Shown: positions 23,554 through 36,039 of the stretch, in pieces
How the letters are laid out: the number at the start of each line of letters is the position of its first letter
How positions within the stretch are numbered: position 1 is the stretch's first letter
Source: Anastatus disparis
Taxonomy: Eukaryota > Arthropoda > Insecta > Hymenoptera > Eupelmidae
Length of the DNA stretch: 64,000 nt
Direction: 5' to 3'
Assembly (NCBI GenBank): GCA_017163975.1
Contig: JAFFSR010000227.1
Span: 8,174,501 to 8,238,500 of the forward strand
Notes under the pieces: generated by a model
Seen by the model: the letters and a program-made list of their open reading frames with translations, nothing else
Database searches by the model: none
What the model was told of the DNA's origin: nothing
Program-made: the position numbers and the translations under genes

Positions 23554-26500
23554 GATCACAAATTCTATCGCTTATCTTTTTAATAAATATAAATAATAAG
23601 TATGATTATTATTTTGTTTATAATCAATGGTTTTCTTGAAATGTTAGAAAATTTTATTTTATTTTTTAAATGAAAGCAATTGAAATAATTGAGTTAAAAA
23701 TCTAAAACATATCAAGGGAAATATATATAACTATCATCTGTTTGTTTGCGTGAAAAAAGTTTTCTAGTTGATTATGCCTTATTTTTCAAAAATATATTTA
23801 AACTAATTTTCAACTTCATTTTAATATAAATTACAAACATATCTTTCAACCCTTTTAATTATTCTTCAAAATATCAAATTCATTATATGAAAAATCTTGA
23901 ATATAGTAAGTTTACTACAATCATAACAGGAAAGTTACAGGAAAAAAAATTTCTTTTACTTTTTGCTATCGTAAACAAGGAAGTAATAGAAAATGATTTT
24001 TTATCTTGGACATCAACAAATTAAGAGTTGATCTTAATAAAAAATCGTTCGGTTTACGAAACTGATTATTTTATCCCTTACGTTCGCCTATAACGAACAG
24101 CAGTAGCATATTAACGACTAAAAGTTATTTTGCTTACTGTATAAAAATGTATAAACAATCATATTCTTATACTTGCTTGTAAAAAATTAATATTATATAA
24201 GTAGTACTTGCGAGATCACAATAAAATACTTTAGAAAAAAAATTAAGATTTTTTCTCGATTTCAAAGCGAGATTCAATAATAAAACATCCAAATAAAATA
24301 AGAAACGTGATTCTCGCTTTTGAATTGAAAGATCAAAAGTTCTAGCAAGTTGCATAAGATGAAGCTCAAAAAAATATATATATAAAAAAAAGATCAGAAT
24401 ACTGGAATTTCAATTTTACGTCTTATTGAAGCGACGAAGATTTCTGGATTCAGATTTTACATGCAGCAACAGATCAAAGCGAACAATGTATTCTTCACAT
24501 ACATACGTGTACGCACGTGAAGACGTATATAACGTATATTTTATTCTTGTAAGAATAAAAAAAAATTCTCTGACATAATCATACCAGTTATTGTTGAATA
24601 TCTCATTTTATTTTTGAATTCAGATGTTTTTCTATATACTTTTACTACTGAAGCGGAAATAAAAAAAAAATTAAATAAAATTTTTAAAAAAGAAAGAATT
24701 CTATACAATATTAGAGCTTTCGCTTTTAATATACATGCTGAGTTTTATACCTACTTAGCCTACAGTTTATTATCTTTGATTTGAATTTTATAAGGCGTTG
24801 GTAACGTAGAAAAGGGCTATGAGCTTTTGCTTGATACATATTTGACCAAGTGAGAAGATAAGGATGAAGGAAGCTTTTTTTAAATGTTGTTTTATTACGG
24901 CAAAAGATAAATTTTACGAGAAAATAAAAATATCTTTTGTTATTTTTTTCTTTTATGAAGCAGTTGATGTAGAAATTTATTAAAAAGGAAAAATATATGA
25001 GATATATCAACTCTATCTATTTTATATAAATAAAAAAATGTTTTTATTTCTTAAAATAAGTTTACTCGATTTTTTTATAAGGTAAAATTGTTGATCGTAT
25101 AACCGTTTTTACTATCGACAGAAATTTTAAAATTCTTTGTTTCAGTAGTGCTATTAAATTTAAAAAAAATAATTTTTATAAATATTAATTTATCGACATG
25201 TTAACGTAAATTTTTGTAATGCGCTATATTTAATTTTTGTGATATTTTCAGTAACGCAAAAGCAAGAATGGTCCTCGTAAAATTATTTTTGTCATCTTTT
25301 ATAAATCTTTTTGACATACATTTTAACGCACTTGTTGCGTAACATAGTAAACTATAAATTTTCACTAATTTATTAGTATTATAGGCTATTCAATGTTGAT
25401 TTTCTCCTTTCAAAATAAATCTTAAAACTATTTATCGGTAAATATTTTGTTTTCAATAAAAGCTTCATTTTGTTCGATATCCTTTTTTTAGTATGATTCT
25501 TTTGTAATAAAACATTATATATGAAATTGTAGGATCAAGCTTTATTTACAAAACTTTATTTTCAATAAATATTTAATGCCATAATTGAACAATAAAGCTT
25601 AAATACTCGTTCGTAATTGTCTCGACGATATTAAGATATACGGCATAAAAGTTAAAATAGTTTTCTGTCTACGCGCTATTAATTCCGGCTATTAATGACA
25701 CATTATTTTGCCAATAATATATCGTTTCTCGCAAGTAATAAAAGCGAGCACGGCAAATATTATTATTTACACAATGCCGAAACGTGCTAGGAAATTGGTT
25801 AGTCAATCGATTTATCAAGCATTTCCCACAATGTGAAGGGGAGGGCGAGGAGGAAAGACGATAACCTAACGTAAAACGACTTTTTGCAAGCTTCGAGCAT
25901 TTATCGATCAGGAAACATTTACCTCGATGTATTCTTGGCTGGAATTTTGGCTCTATGGATATGAAAGAAGAAGAAGGAGATGATAAAAAACATAGTAAAG
26001 AGATGAAAAAATGAGATCGTTGACTCTTAGACATACATAGCTTTTTGTTAATTGACAAATTTTTATGAGCGAGATATCTTTTATTTTACCGTCTGAATTT
26101 TTATGAAATATTTTATTGAAGTTTTTTGATATTAGTGAATATCAAAAGATTATTTACTTCGATGTTGTGAACGTTGAAAAATAAATGCTTTTAGATTCGT
26201 AATTTAATTTTTTTATAGAATAAATTTATAAAAATTAAATTAAATTGACTCAAACTTACAGAATAAAAATGTCAAGAAACCAGCATGAGATATGTGCTTA
26301 CCTGAAACAAAAAATTTTAATTTCTATTAAAATCACAAACTTTAAAAATTAAAATTCACATGATTGCAATAAATTGATATTTCAATATAAAATAGAATTT
26401 GTTAAATTTTTATATATTTAACTTTTATTTCATAATAAATCTATTTTACCAACAATAAGTATGGTTCAACTTAAAAATAGTCGTTTCATGCGACGTAATA

Positions 26501-27008
26501 CACAAACGTATATACTGCATACGTGTTCAGCATTGGTTTCAAAAAGTTTCAAGAAGAGAAAAAAAAAGGTTAAAGGTAAGGTAAAAAGAAAGTATATCCT
26601 TTTCGAGCATTTTCTATATTTCAGTTCTTACAAATATATTTTTTTTCTTTTTTTTTTCCTCTGTATTTCCTACATAAACACGTTCCCTCTCTCGCTCTCT
26701 TTCTTACTCTTCGTGAGAAGGATCTTGGTTTCCGGATTACGAAGTCGCAGAACTGCAAACGCAATCGCATTCCCTCAAGAACGTTTCCTGCATGGGAAAT
26801 AGTCTCTAAAGTATGTTAACTAACATATCCAATTTGGTTTCTTTTTTCTTTTTTCTTTCGTTTTCTTTTTCAACTTTTTTTTGCTGGATGGGTAGAAAAA
26901 TATTTTTTTTCCTGATTACGTTTAGGCAAAAAAATTTATATCAATATTTTCGTGCTATTTGCAGGATCATATCGAAAATTCCGAAAAAATAATTAAAGCC
27001 TTTTTTAA
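23554..27008. other. AT-rich non-coding DNA
   Basis: No supported gene. The minus-strand frame at 25669-26058 (129 codons) is in less AT-rich sequence and is Ser/Phe-rich without any domain. I cannot tell it from a chance frame. Confidence 0.4.
24230..24345 (-). repeat. Dispersed repeat, copy 1 (inverted partner at 35517-35620)
   Basis: On the minus strand CTTTTGATCTTTCAATTCAA, AATCACGTTTCTTATTTTAT and ATCGAGAAAAAAT match in order the plus-strand block at 35526-35613. The pair is about 100 bp with scattered mismatches. Confidence 0.8.
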
Positions 27009-27203
27009 AATTTATTTAACGTCGTTGTATTCATGCTATCGTTACGATGCTAATTAGCGACGGAGATCATCAGTGTATTTGTGAACAAAGCGCATGTATC
27101 ATACAGTGGTGCTTGCATCAATCGGCCGCCGAGAGCGGTATTCGAACTCGGGACCTCGAGATTACGAATCCATCGCTCTACCGACTGAGCCACTGAAGAC
27201 CTC
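27009..27203 (-). mobile_element. tRNA-derived SINE, copy 4, with 8-bp target duplication
   Basis: Reverse orientation, from the TTTATTTAACGTCGTTGTA tail to the GACCTC head. TAAAGCCT at 26994-27001 is repeated at 27208-27215 just outside the element, a target-site duplication consistent with retroposition. Confidence 0.92.
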
Positions 27204-30200
27204 TACATAAAGCCTAAAAATCATAAATGTGAGGAAGAGAAGAAAAAAGAATTTTAATGTTCGCAGTATGAAATAATAAAAATTTACGCCTTTTAAATTA
27301 AATTTTGCCAAACCTCACATTTTTCTCCATTCCCATTTCCGGGTTTATGTACATAATATCTACACTTTATATACTCAGCGTTAACATTATAAAGTACATG
27401 AAAAAGTTTTACATGTTTTATAACGCACTGAAAATATATGTATAGGAAAAGAAAAGGGAGAAGCCTTAAGAGAGTATTAAAAGTGGGTAGAAAACGAAAA
27501 TAAATGAAATGAAAGGTATGATGAGAAATATTTAAGCTCATTAATCAAGAACATTAATTTTATGTTTGTAAAGAGAAATCGTTTTTCTTATTTTTTTCAT
27601 CTTTCAAGAGTATTTTATTTAATAAATATATTTTAGAGCGCACTCAAGAATATTTTCATATATATTTTTCAGTTCTTTTAAAAAAATTTCTATAGAAATA
27701 ATTTTTAATGAAAATTCTTTTCTTCAATTAACAGTTTATGTACATAGTGATTTTCTAAATGAAAAAGAATTCTTTACTTATTGAAAACTATGTAATTCAT
27801 TCTGATTGTACTTAAAAAAGGATATATTTTATTTTTCATTTAAAAATAAAATTACCGAAAAAAATTGTGTAATTTGTTTTAAAAAGTATGCAAAATGTTA
27901 TTACATTTTATTCATAATTTATTCAAATGGTTTAAATATGATAATACTACAACTGTCTTGAATATCATTTGAATTCATTTTAAGATTACAAGCTAAGGAA
28001 ACTTTTTTATATTTAAAATGATTAGGTTACAGTATTAAATTCATTTTTAATACAGTTAATGAATTACTTATGTTTTTAATTTAACTATTTAAAATAATTC
28101 TCTAAATACTATTTGTATTAACAATTATTAAATCTTAATATTAATAAACTTTGTTTCTGTATAAAAAAGGCATTTTTATGACAGTAAAAAAAATATTAAT
28201 GACAAAAATACATAATATAATCAACAATATTTTTCAATAGCGGCAAGAAAACGGTTTGCTAAAAAAATCTATGAATTTGATACTGATAAAAGTATAAAGA
28301 TAAAAAGATATAAGGTTTAAGTGCAAAGAAAAAAAATAAAGTAAGAAGGTAAAAGAAGATAAGAGAGGAAGTAGTGTATATAGAAAATATAGAAGAAGAA
28401 GAAGCATCGCAGTATTGGAAGTAAAAGAAGGAAAAGTAAAGGCCAATGGGTAGGATATTACTTCCGGCGTGTAGTAAAAAGTTTGCAGCATAGAGCTTAA
28501 ACGAGCTGTGCAACGAACATAGAAATATATATATATATATATAAGAGTTCGAACTTCTTTCCTTGCAGATATATAAATGTGGTAAGAAGGAAAAAGAGTG
28601 AGAGATAGAGAGAGGGAGAGTAAAAAAGAAAATCGTTCAAACGATATAAGTTATGATTTCTTAAGAAATATAAAAAAAAAGAGGCCGAGGCTATAAGAAA
28701 GTACCGACGAACGATAATAATGTACGTGTTGATTCGCTTGGTAAAAGTTGCAAAAAAAGACTAGCTTAAGAGATCGATTAAATTTTTTTTTTTCGTTCTT
28801 TCATATTACTTTTGAACTTTGTGAACTAAAAAAAAACCGTGATTACAAGACTTATGAAATTAAATGAAATTTTATGGGGTACTCTTTTTTTAGTGGTATA
28901 GTTATACGTGTGTAATCTGAAAGAAAAAAAAAGAATCTTATTTTTTCCTTGCTGTAAAGAAATTCATAATGAAAATTGCAACAGTTGTTGGGGGAAGAAA
29001 ATTTTTTTTCTTTGATGAAAAAATGTACAAGTGCAAAATTTTAAAAATATTGCGCGCCTTATGTAAATGTTATACTTTTTTAAAAGTTTCGCTAACCAAC
29101 CTGATTTCGCTTAAACTTTTCTAGCCTATGTTGCGCTACAGTTTCATTTGTACGGCCAACTTTTAAACGTCTTGGATTTTTATAAAAGAATGAAAAAAAA
29201 ATTTTCCAGAACTGTAAAAGTGTAACAAATTGGGATATAAGAACAGATAAAGTAGAAAGAAAAAAATTATTTCGACTTCTATTACGCAGATAAAACAGAA
29301 CGATGTCATAATATTCGATGTAATCTACTTCGAGTGATAATAGTAAAAAAGAGTGAGATATTAAATTTTAACGTTTGTATAGTATATCGTATCATCCGAC
29401 TTTTCGATCCATCATAAATTTTAACTACAATTTTTCGAACAGATAGAAATTACCTATTAACCTTTTCTTTTTTCCATTCCAGATAAGCACATCCAGTCGA
29501 TCTGGATTTTAATCTTAAAGAGCTTGAGGGCAACAAAAGTTTGGATTATCCATTTGGTTTGCTTGACAACGTTGAACGTTAAATGTATTCAGTATGTTAT
29601 TATTTTAGTTATATTACATATAAAAAAAATGAATACAATAGTATTAAAAGAATTTTTGTTTTTTAAGACATTTTTATTATTATGATTTAAATCGTAGTAG
29701 AAGGTAATAGATAATGAAGTTGTTTGAGTTCAAAAAGTAAACCTAATCCATTTTAGGATTAATAAGCTAAAACAAACTTTATTACAATAAAATTAAAAAA
29801 ATAAAGATAAATTAATTAAATTTTATAAAAATTTTATAATTTGATGGTTAAATTATATGTTATATTACAACTAATTAAAACAATTTTGAAAAAAGCTCGG
29901 AAGAAGCTTTTACATTTTTGTTAATAAATTTTTAAAAGAAAAGAATTAGTCTTTTTATTATAAAACTTCGTTTGATACTAATTTGGTACAAGCAATGTCT
30001 TTCTTTGTATTTTTCATCACTTTACTTTGATCATTTTCTTTCAACTCGATAACATTAACTTTCTAGGACTGTCTTGACATACTCTCGCAAAGAATTTAGC
30101 CAAAGCATTTAAGAGAAATTCCAAAAGGTTTTTCAGCGAATTAGCACTTATGTACTATTGCATTTTACTGCTAAACGACATTTTCTCACCAATTTCATTA

Positions 30201-32116
30201 TTACCGAAACCTTCGACTGAATCTCGCTTGTACCACTTGCATAACTCGAGTATTGAGCTTTTAGAGATGTTTTGTCGCGCAATCTATATATACATATATA
30301 TAACTTTGACTTTGAGTATTACGTGAATGTGAAACTTTGATGCTGCTAATTGAATTTCGATCTACTGAGATGTAAATAAGTTGGCGTATACTGGGTATGT
30401 ATAGTAAACACCATATCTGATTCGGATGAAGTTTAATATTAGGACTTATTGGTCTGATCTTATAGTTTAGGAGCTTGTTAAAGTCTAATTAACTACATAT
30501 TCATCGGAAATTTGCTTCTACACTTGGAATTAATCCTTAGAATTATGATAAGTCGAAATTGATTTAGATTGTGTTGTATGAACATTGTTTTATCTAATCT
30601 TAAAAAGAGTCAAATAAGTATTAAAACTTGTTTTGATTCATAGGAATATATATGTAGGAATATTATAATGCCATCGATTTTTGATATAGCACAATTTTAC
30701 TTGAATTAAAAAATAAATTTTACATAATTTAAACAAAGAATTTTCATAACAGCTTATTTTTTCATGATTCTTTGTACCAAATATTTAAATGTCTTGGAAA
30801 CGGTAGGCCATAATGATTATGGTAATATGTGACATGACAATACTGAAAAAAATTAACATAGAATATTAAGTCATCACAAGTAAATGTTCAATTCCGTGGT
30901 CTACTTAAAAGCGATACAACCTAATAGACATGGTATCGTTCTGAAAATAACTATAGACTGATACGATTATTTTAATATTAACAATTGAATCAAACCGTAA
31001 CTTTAAAATTCAGATAATAATACATAAATACTTATTCAATTAAAACAAAAATATCGCATCAAAATATATGTTCTCGATTGTGTTTAACTCGATTATATTT
31101 TTGTTATGACTGTTATAAATAAAACATTACTGCAGTAGGTGTAAATTGTTCAAAAACAAGAATAATAATACTGAGTCTCGTTGTATTAATCTATCTTATG
31201 ATGTACAGTTTTCAGTTTTGTAAACATTATGACGAGTTCAACCCCTTGATTACAAAAATAAGTTGTCAGTTGAACAGTTTAAACTTTGTCCTACATAATT
31301 ATACATTACATTTGTCGAAATTTTCATCTTTTCAAATATATTTAAATAAGCATTGAAAACGATTGTAATTTAATTTAATTTTTTGAATTTTCGACTACCT
31401 ATACAATATCATACGTCAATTTATAACCGACATTTAAACTTTTCAAAAACCTGAAATTTCAATTTTAAAACTTCGAAAATGTTTAAAAGCTTTATACTAT
31501 CCCAAAATTCCATTTTACCCAAGCCGGAAAATTCAAAATCGACATTGCAAAACTTTTTCAAAGTACCAGTTCAATGTAAAATAACTTCAAAGCTTCATTT
31601 TTCAATGCTTTTCTCACGAAAACTTGCCTTGTACCAAATAATTCAACGCCACTGCTAAAACGATCAGCACCGGGGCGCCTTTTTTTTTCACCAACACTTT
31701 ACGAGCTGAAGTAAAAGTATGTAATAAATCCTTTTGGATTTTTGCGAAAGAGATTTGGATTTTTCTGCGCTCGTTTCGTTTCCAGCTTTTAGGCCTTTAA
31801 AAAATGTGCTGAGTGCCTCGAGCGTAAGAAATTTTAAAGATTTAAGAACACGCATTTTACATTTTGTTGTTTATGGGCCGAGTTTATAGTTTTGCGAAGG
31901 AAAGTGCTTTATTTCGAGAATTTTCAAGTTCTAAGTTAAGTGCTCGCTGATTTTAAAATCTAAAAATACAATGCTTATATGTACAGTTCGTTATTAATAT
32001 TAAATCTGCAAAGATTGGTTAAAATAGATAACTATTTAAATTATTTTAATTTATTATCTAGAAATAATTAAAAAAATTATTTTCAATCAATAATGATTTA
32101 TGATGCTTATTTTTGT
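27204..32116. other. AT-rich non-coding DNA
   Basis: The open frames at 27293-27541 and 28234-28513 are antisense to purine-rich low-complexity DNA (GAAGAAGAAGAAG, GAGAGATAGAGAGAGGGAGAG) and are not supported. A possible splice acceptor with a short coding-like tail at 29497-29582 is listed as a finding. Confidence 0.4.
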
Positions 32117-32310
32117 TTATTTTATTTAACGTTGCTTTATTTATGCTATCATTTCGGTGCTAATAGCGACGGAGGTTTCCAGCGTGTTTGTGAACTTCAG
32201 CACATGTAACATACAGTGGTGCTTGTATCATTCAGCCGAGAGCGGGATTCGAACTCGGGACCTCGAGATTGTGAAACCATTGCTCTACCGACTAAGCCAC
32301 TGACGATCTC
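32117..32310 (-). mobile_element. tRNA-derived SINE, copy 5, with interrupted target duplication
   Basis: Reverse orientation, tail TTTATTTAACGTTGC to head GATCTC. GATGCTTATTT at 32102-32112 is matched (10 of 11) by GATGCGTATTT at 32621-32631, beyond an inserted MITE. This indicates that the SINE landed first and its head-side duplication was later separated by the MITE. Confidence 0.9.
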
Positions 32311-32312
32311 TA

Positions 32313-32617
32313 CACTGAAAAAAATAGAATCTAGAACCAATGAGAGTCCGCTTGGTGGTAGAAGATTTTCGTTTTGTTTTAAGCCATAGTAGAATTCCGC
32401 TTGACTCTAGAGGAAAATCTGCTTGAATGATATCGACTTCCTTCTAATAGATATTCTGCTACCACCTAGCAGAAATATTTTTGAAGCAACTAAACTTTAA
32501 TATGATGAATATTCATCTTGATTATAGTTATTAGGTACAACTAGATTTCTATTTGATTCAAGAACTAAGAATCAAATAGATTTTTCCTTTTACTCCTAGA
32601 TTCTATTTTTTTCAGTG
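32313..32617. mobile_element. 305-bp MITE with TA target duplication
   Basis: Terminal inverted repeats CACTGAAAAAAATAGAATCT and AGATTCTATTTTTTTCAGTG are perfect over at least 20 bases. TA lies on each side (32311-32312 and 32618-32619). It is too short to code for protein. The CACTGA ends and TA duplication are shared with the large element at 2330-5307, suggesting that the same class of transposase moved both. Confidence 0.9.
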
Positions 32618-32639
32618 TAAGATGCGTATTTATTAATTT

Positions 32640-33160
32640 ATTATTAATAGACAACACAAATATTTGCAATAGATTTAAACATCGAACGTTAGATAAGTGC
32701 ACTAGTAGCTAAATGTGTATACTAAGTCTGTGCAAATATTTAGGAAGTCTTATACTATAGCCTTTTATGATAATATAATTATCGTATTTTTAAAGTGTTT
32801 GTATTAAAAAATAGAATATATTATATTGAGTTACATAACGGGCTTTTTAAATAATTTTTCTATTTAAAATGTTTTGGTACCCGAAAAAAGTTAAATAATT
32901 TTAATGGGAAAATATTGGCAGGGATTAATGTTTTTTGCGCGAGTAGTAGAAAGTCGAGGGCGCGTTTGCGCGACAAATAAAACAAGAAGGCAATGGAAAA
33001 TGTTGCTCGGGGAAAGTTGTTTTATTGGTTAAATTTAATACATTATGCGATAAATAATTCGATTTGAGGAAAACACGTATGTATAGTAACACGTGAGTTT
33101 AATAGAAAAAGTTTAAATTTATACACTATCGATTGCGATCGTTAATAAAAAGTATTGTCA
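32640..33160 (+). repeat. Duplicated block upstream of the BTB locus, copy 1
   Basis: CAAATATTTGCAATAGATTT, ACTAAGTCTGTGCAAATATTT, GACAAATAAAACAAGAAGG and GTTAATAAAAAGTA occur in the same order at 36050-36800. The copies are diverged, and copy 2 has an extra segment of roughly 400 bp. Confidence 0.8.
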
Positions 33161-34048
33161 TCGATGTTACGAATAATCTTATTAATACAGCCATTCATCA
33201 TAATACGTGTACAGCACACGGTTTAAATTGTTATACACAATGATTTTTAGTTATAGCGAGCATTTAGCTTGCGGTATAGCAAATTAATGAATTGAAACTT
33301 ATTTATCAAATATATTAAATGTATAATTTATCTAGTTTAAATAAATGAAACAAAGTACGTGCTTAATAATCGTCAGAATTAGTTATTACTGAATGTCATT
33401 GATTAAAGGTTGAAATATTGAAGGAATTATTTTACAATACACTATTTGGAATGAAAAACAAAACTAATTTTTTATAATTTTGAAATTTCCTTTTTTTAGA
33501 ATCTCTACATTTACGTTTTAAAAAATTTCTCACATTGCAGTTTTTTCTAATTATTGATTGCTTTAGATTTCAGATTATTTTAGATTCGGTTAATTTAGTT
33601 TAATACAAAATCTTAGCATTTTTATAAATATAATCGAATGTTAGATTATCAATAAAATAACTGGAATTATTTAAACTTCTATACGCGATCTTTGCTCATT
33701 GTATATTTTTTTACGAATAAAAATAGCACTGCGAAAATTGATCAAAGCTATGATGTAATCATTATTTTCAATGAATTATAATGAACCGATAAATAGTGTT
33801 CAATCTTGTGAAATTTATTTGAAACTTGTGTAATAATATAATGATTTTATTATAAATGAGATAAAGAAAAAATAAAGGTGGCAATGCAAATAAAACTAGT
33901 AGCCATAAATATTAATATTTTATTTAATTGAAATATGATTTCGTAAATTACAAATTGACAATTATTCGAAAATACATGTTAAGTGAATAGAATATTTTAG
34001 CTGGATTTTTTAAAGCAAATGATAATAATGAATAAATCGAGTATCTAT
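33161..34048. other. Non-coding DNA 3' of the BTB gene
   Basis: AT-rich with no other gene. In the minus-strand sense, AATAAA-type signals (plus-strand TTTATT) lie around 33912-33922, about 130 bases past the BTB stop. They are a plausible polyadenylation site. Confidence 0.4.
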
Positions 34049-34963
34049 TTATGAAATTTCTTTTTCCGATGAAAGTATTGCACAAACCATTTCGATTCCA
34101 CTATCTTTGTCCAGTTGCTTAAAAGACTGTTTCATTACAGCCCTCTGATCCAGATTCTTTACATTTAATCTATGAAATTCCAATGATTTTTTTTTTAAAA
34201 TAGAAACATTATACAATAATACTAAGTTCATATACTGAAATAAATTATGGGCGGATAATTTTTCACTCAAGTATGCTCCGCATAAATTTTTTAGTCCATC
34301 CAAGGCGTACATGTCTGCTAATGGCAACAGATCATCAGCAACTTCATGAAGATTCTCCACTTTGGCAAGGTATATGAATCTAAGCATTTCCATAACCACT
34401 TGAGCTTTGATATCACTCATGTTTATAACATTTTCTTTCTTCTCTTTCATCTCGTGTTTAAACATGGCCTCGAACACCGGACTTCTACTGGACAACATAA
34501 TTTTATGGGCACGAAATGTTTTTCCACTAACGTTTATAGTCACATCACTAACCAAACATCCACTGTTCAATATTTTTTCGAAATCCTGTAATTCATCAAG
34601 TTTATTAAATTTTAAATCATTTAATTTATCCTCGTATAAAATCTTAACATAAAAGTCATCAAAAACAATATCGATCAATATTACTATATTACACGTGACT
34701 GCGTTCGTTTCGATTAATCTAACTAACTCTCCTCTGTAGTCAATTTTTGAAATACGTTCGGTAATCATTTCTTCATTTTCAGTTAAAATATCTAAATGTA
34801 TATCTTTTTTATTTGAAATATTATCTTCATTACTAATTGAGACGTATAATGCTTCGGTAATATAAATTTTAACCGACCATGATTTTATCTTGTAAATGAT
34901 TTCATTTTTACACTTATCAGCAATATCAAGTGGACACTTTATTGTTTCGCGTACAAGGCTCAT
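34049..34963 (-). CDS. Speckle-type BTB/POZ protein, intronless, with degenerate MATH-like N-terminus
   Basis: This 304-residue protein starts at a true ATG with A at -3. Residues about 129-240 form a BTB/POZ domain: SDVTINVSGKTFRAHKIML (139-157) is the typical first strand and helix, followed by SSRSPVFEAMFKHEMKE (158-174) and MEMLRFIYLAKVENL (191-205). A BACK-like helical stretch follows (about 240-300). In SPOP/TDPOZ relatives the BTB dimerises and recruits Cullin-3, while an N-terminal MATH domain binds substrate. Here residues 1-128 have about the right position but only weak MATH character (YKIKSWSVKIYI at 24-35), so substrate recognition may have diverged. SPOP-like proteins are usually about 350-400 residues. 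The uninterrupted frame suggests retroduplication or a lineage-specific expansion. Flanking DNA is duplicated on both sides. Confidence 0.88.
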   Translation of the reverse strand: MSLVRETIKCPLDIADKCKNEIIYKIKSWSVKIYITEALYVSISNEDNISNKKDIHLDILTENEEMITERISKIDYRGELVRLIETNAVTCNIVILIDIVFDDFYVKILYEDKLNDLKFNKLDELQDFEKILNSGCLVSDVTINVSGKTFRAHKIMLSSRSPVFEAMFKHEMKEKKENVINMSDIKAQVVMEMLRFIYLAKVENLHEVADDLLPLADMYALDGLKNLCGAYLSEKLSAHNLFQYMNLVLLYNVSILKKKSLEFHRLNVKNLDQRAVMKQSFKQLDKDSGIEMVCAILSSEKEIS

Positions 34964-36035
34964 TTTTTTTACCGATTTATTCTACAAATAACTATTGAAG
35001 TGATAACTATTTAGTACGCTAACGTGTATAGCGTATCCTTATAGAAATTAATCTACAAGGATGATATTACAAATACAATGATTTTTCTAGTGAAATTAAT
35101 GTAGACTTGACTTATTTTTCAGTTATTTTATATTTCCTATATTAGAAAAGCTGGTCAGAGTGATGTGCGCTCGACTAAGTACAAACAGTTACTGTCCGGT
35201 AATTTTGGCTAAAAGGAACACATGATCCACACAGGTAAAAACATAAAATATGAAAAAATCTCAGAAATATCCTTTTCGACTAGCTACGGGGATTTTGAAA
35301 TGGATGGAAGAAATAGTATTATGCGCCCCAGATATTTTAGACCGCTTGTAAGACGGTCAAAACTCATTCACAAATCTTTACGATCTCCGCCCAGGTAAAC
35401 GCAATTTATAGTATTAGGGGTCTGTATTTTGACCATACAATAGTAACGGGGCTTAACATTACATAGTTTAGAGCATTGAAACAACTAAAATCTTAGTAGA
35501 AATATTAATGTTTGCTAAAACTTTTGATCTTTTAATTCAAAAGCAAGAATCACGTTTCTTATTTTATTTGAATATTTTTTTATCAAGTCTTGTTTGAAAA
35601 TCGAGAAAAAATTAATTAATTTCATTTTTTTCATTGGCCATAAAAACATCATGTTTGATGTTTGAAAAAGAAAAAACACCGTTTATTTTCACAAGGCAAA
35701 TTTTATAGTTATAACAAAGAAGATAGATCCTTATAGAAGGATTCTTCTGGGTTAAATTTTTTGTTCAAAAATATGGGTAACACTTTAACATTGTTTGTAT
35801 ATCTATACATATGGAAAATGTGCTTTCAGTGTAGATATAAAAATACATTGGGATTCAGTTGCACCTCCCACTGGCTGGGTAATAGAATTACTCATTTTTG
35901 ACAAAAATTTCTCATATTTTAATAAAAGTTAAAATATTTTTAATATAACTCTATTATTTATTTAAACTTACCTCTTTATTGATATTTTTTATAAAAAATA
36001 ACATTAGTTAATATCAACGGTCATATTAATGTATT
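34964..36035. other. Non-coding DNA upstream of the BTB gene
   Basis: It would hold the promoter and 5' UTR of the BTB gene, but I cannot point to a definite promoter element. The only other feature is the dispersed repeat near 35520. Confidence 0.4.
35517..35620 (+). repeat. Dispersed repeat, copy 2
   Basis: Plus-strand partner of the minus-strand repeat at 24230-24345 (TTTTGATCTTTTAATTCAAA, AATCACGTTTCTTATTTTAT, ATCGAGAAAAAAT). Confidence 0.8.
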
Positions 36036-36039
36036 ATCA

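Noticed and set aside
25669..26058. 129-codon minus-strand frame
   Set aside because: No signal peptide, domain or splice context that I can defend; Ser/Phe-rich composition follows from purine-rich DNA on the other strand.
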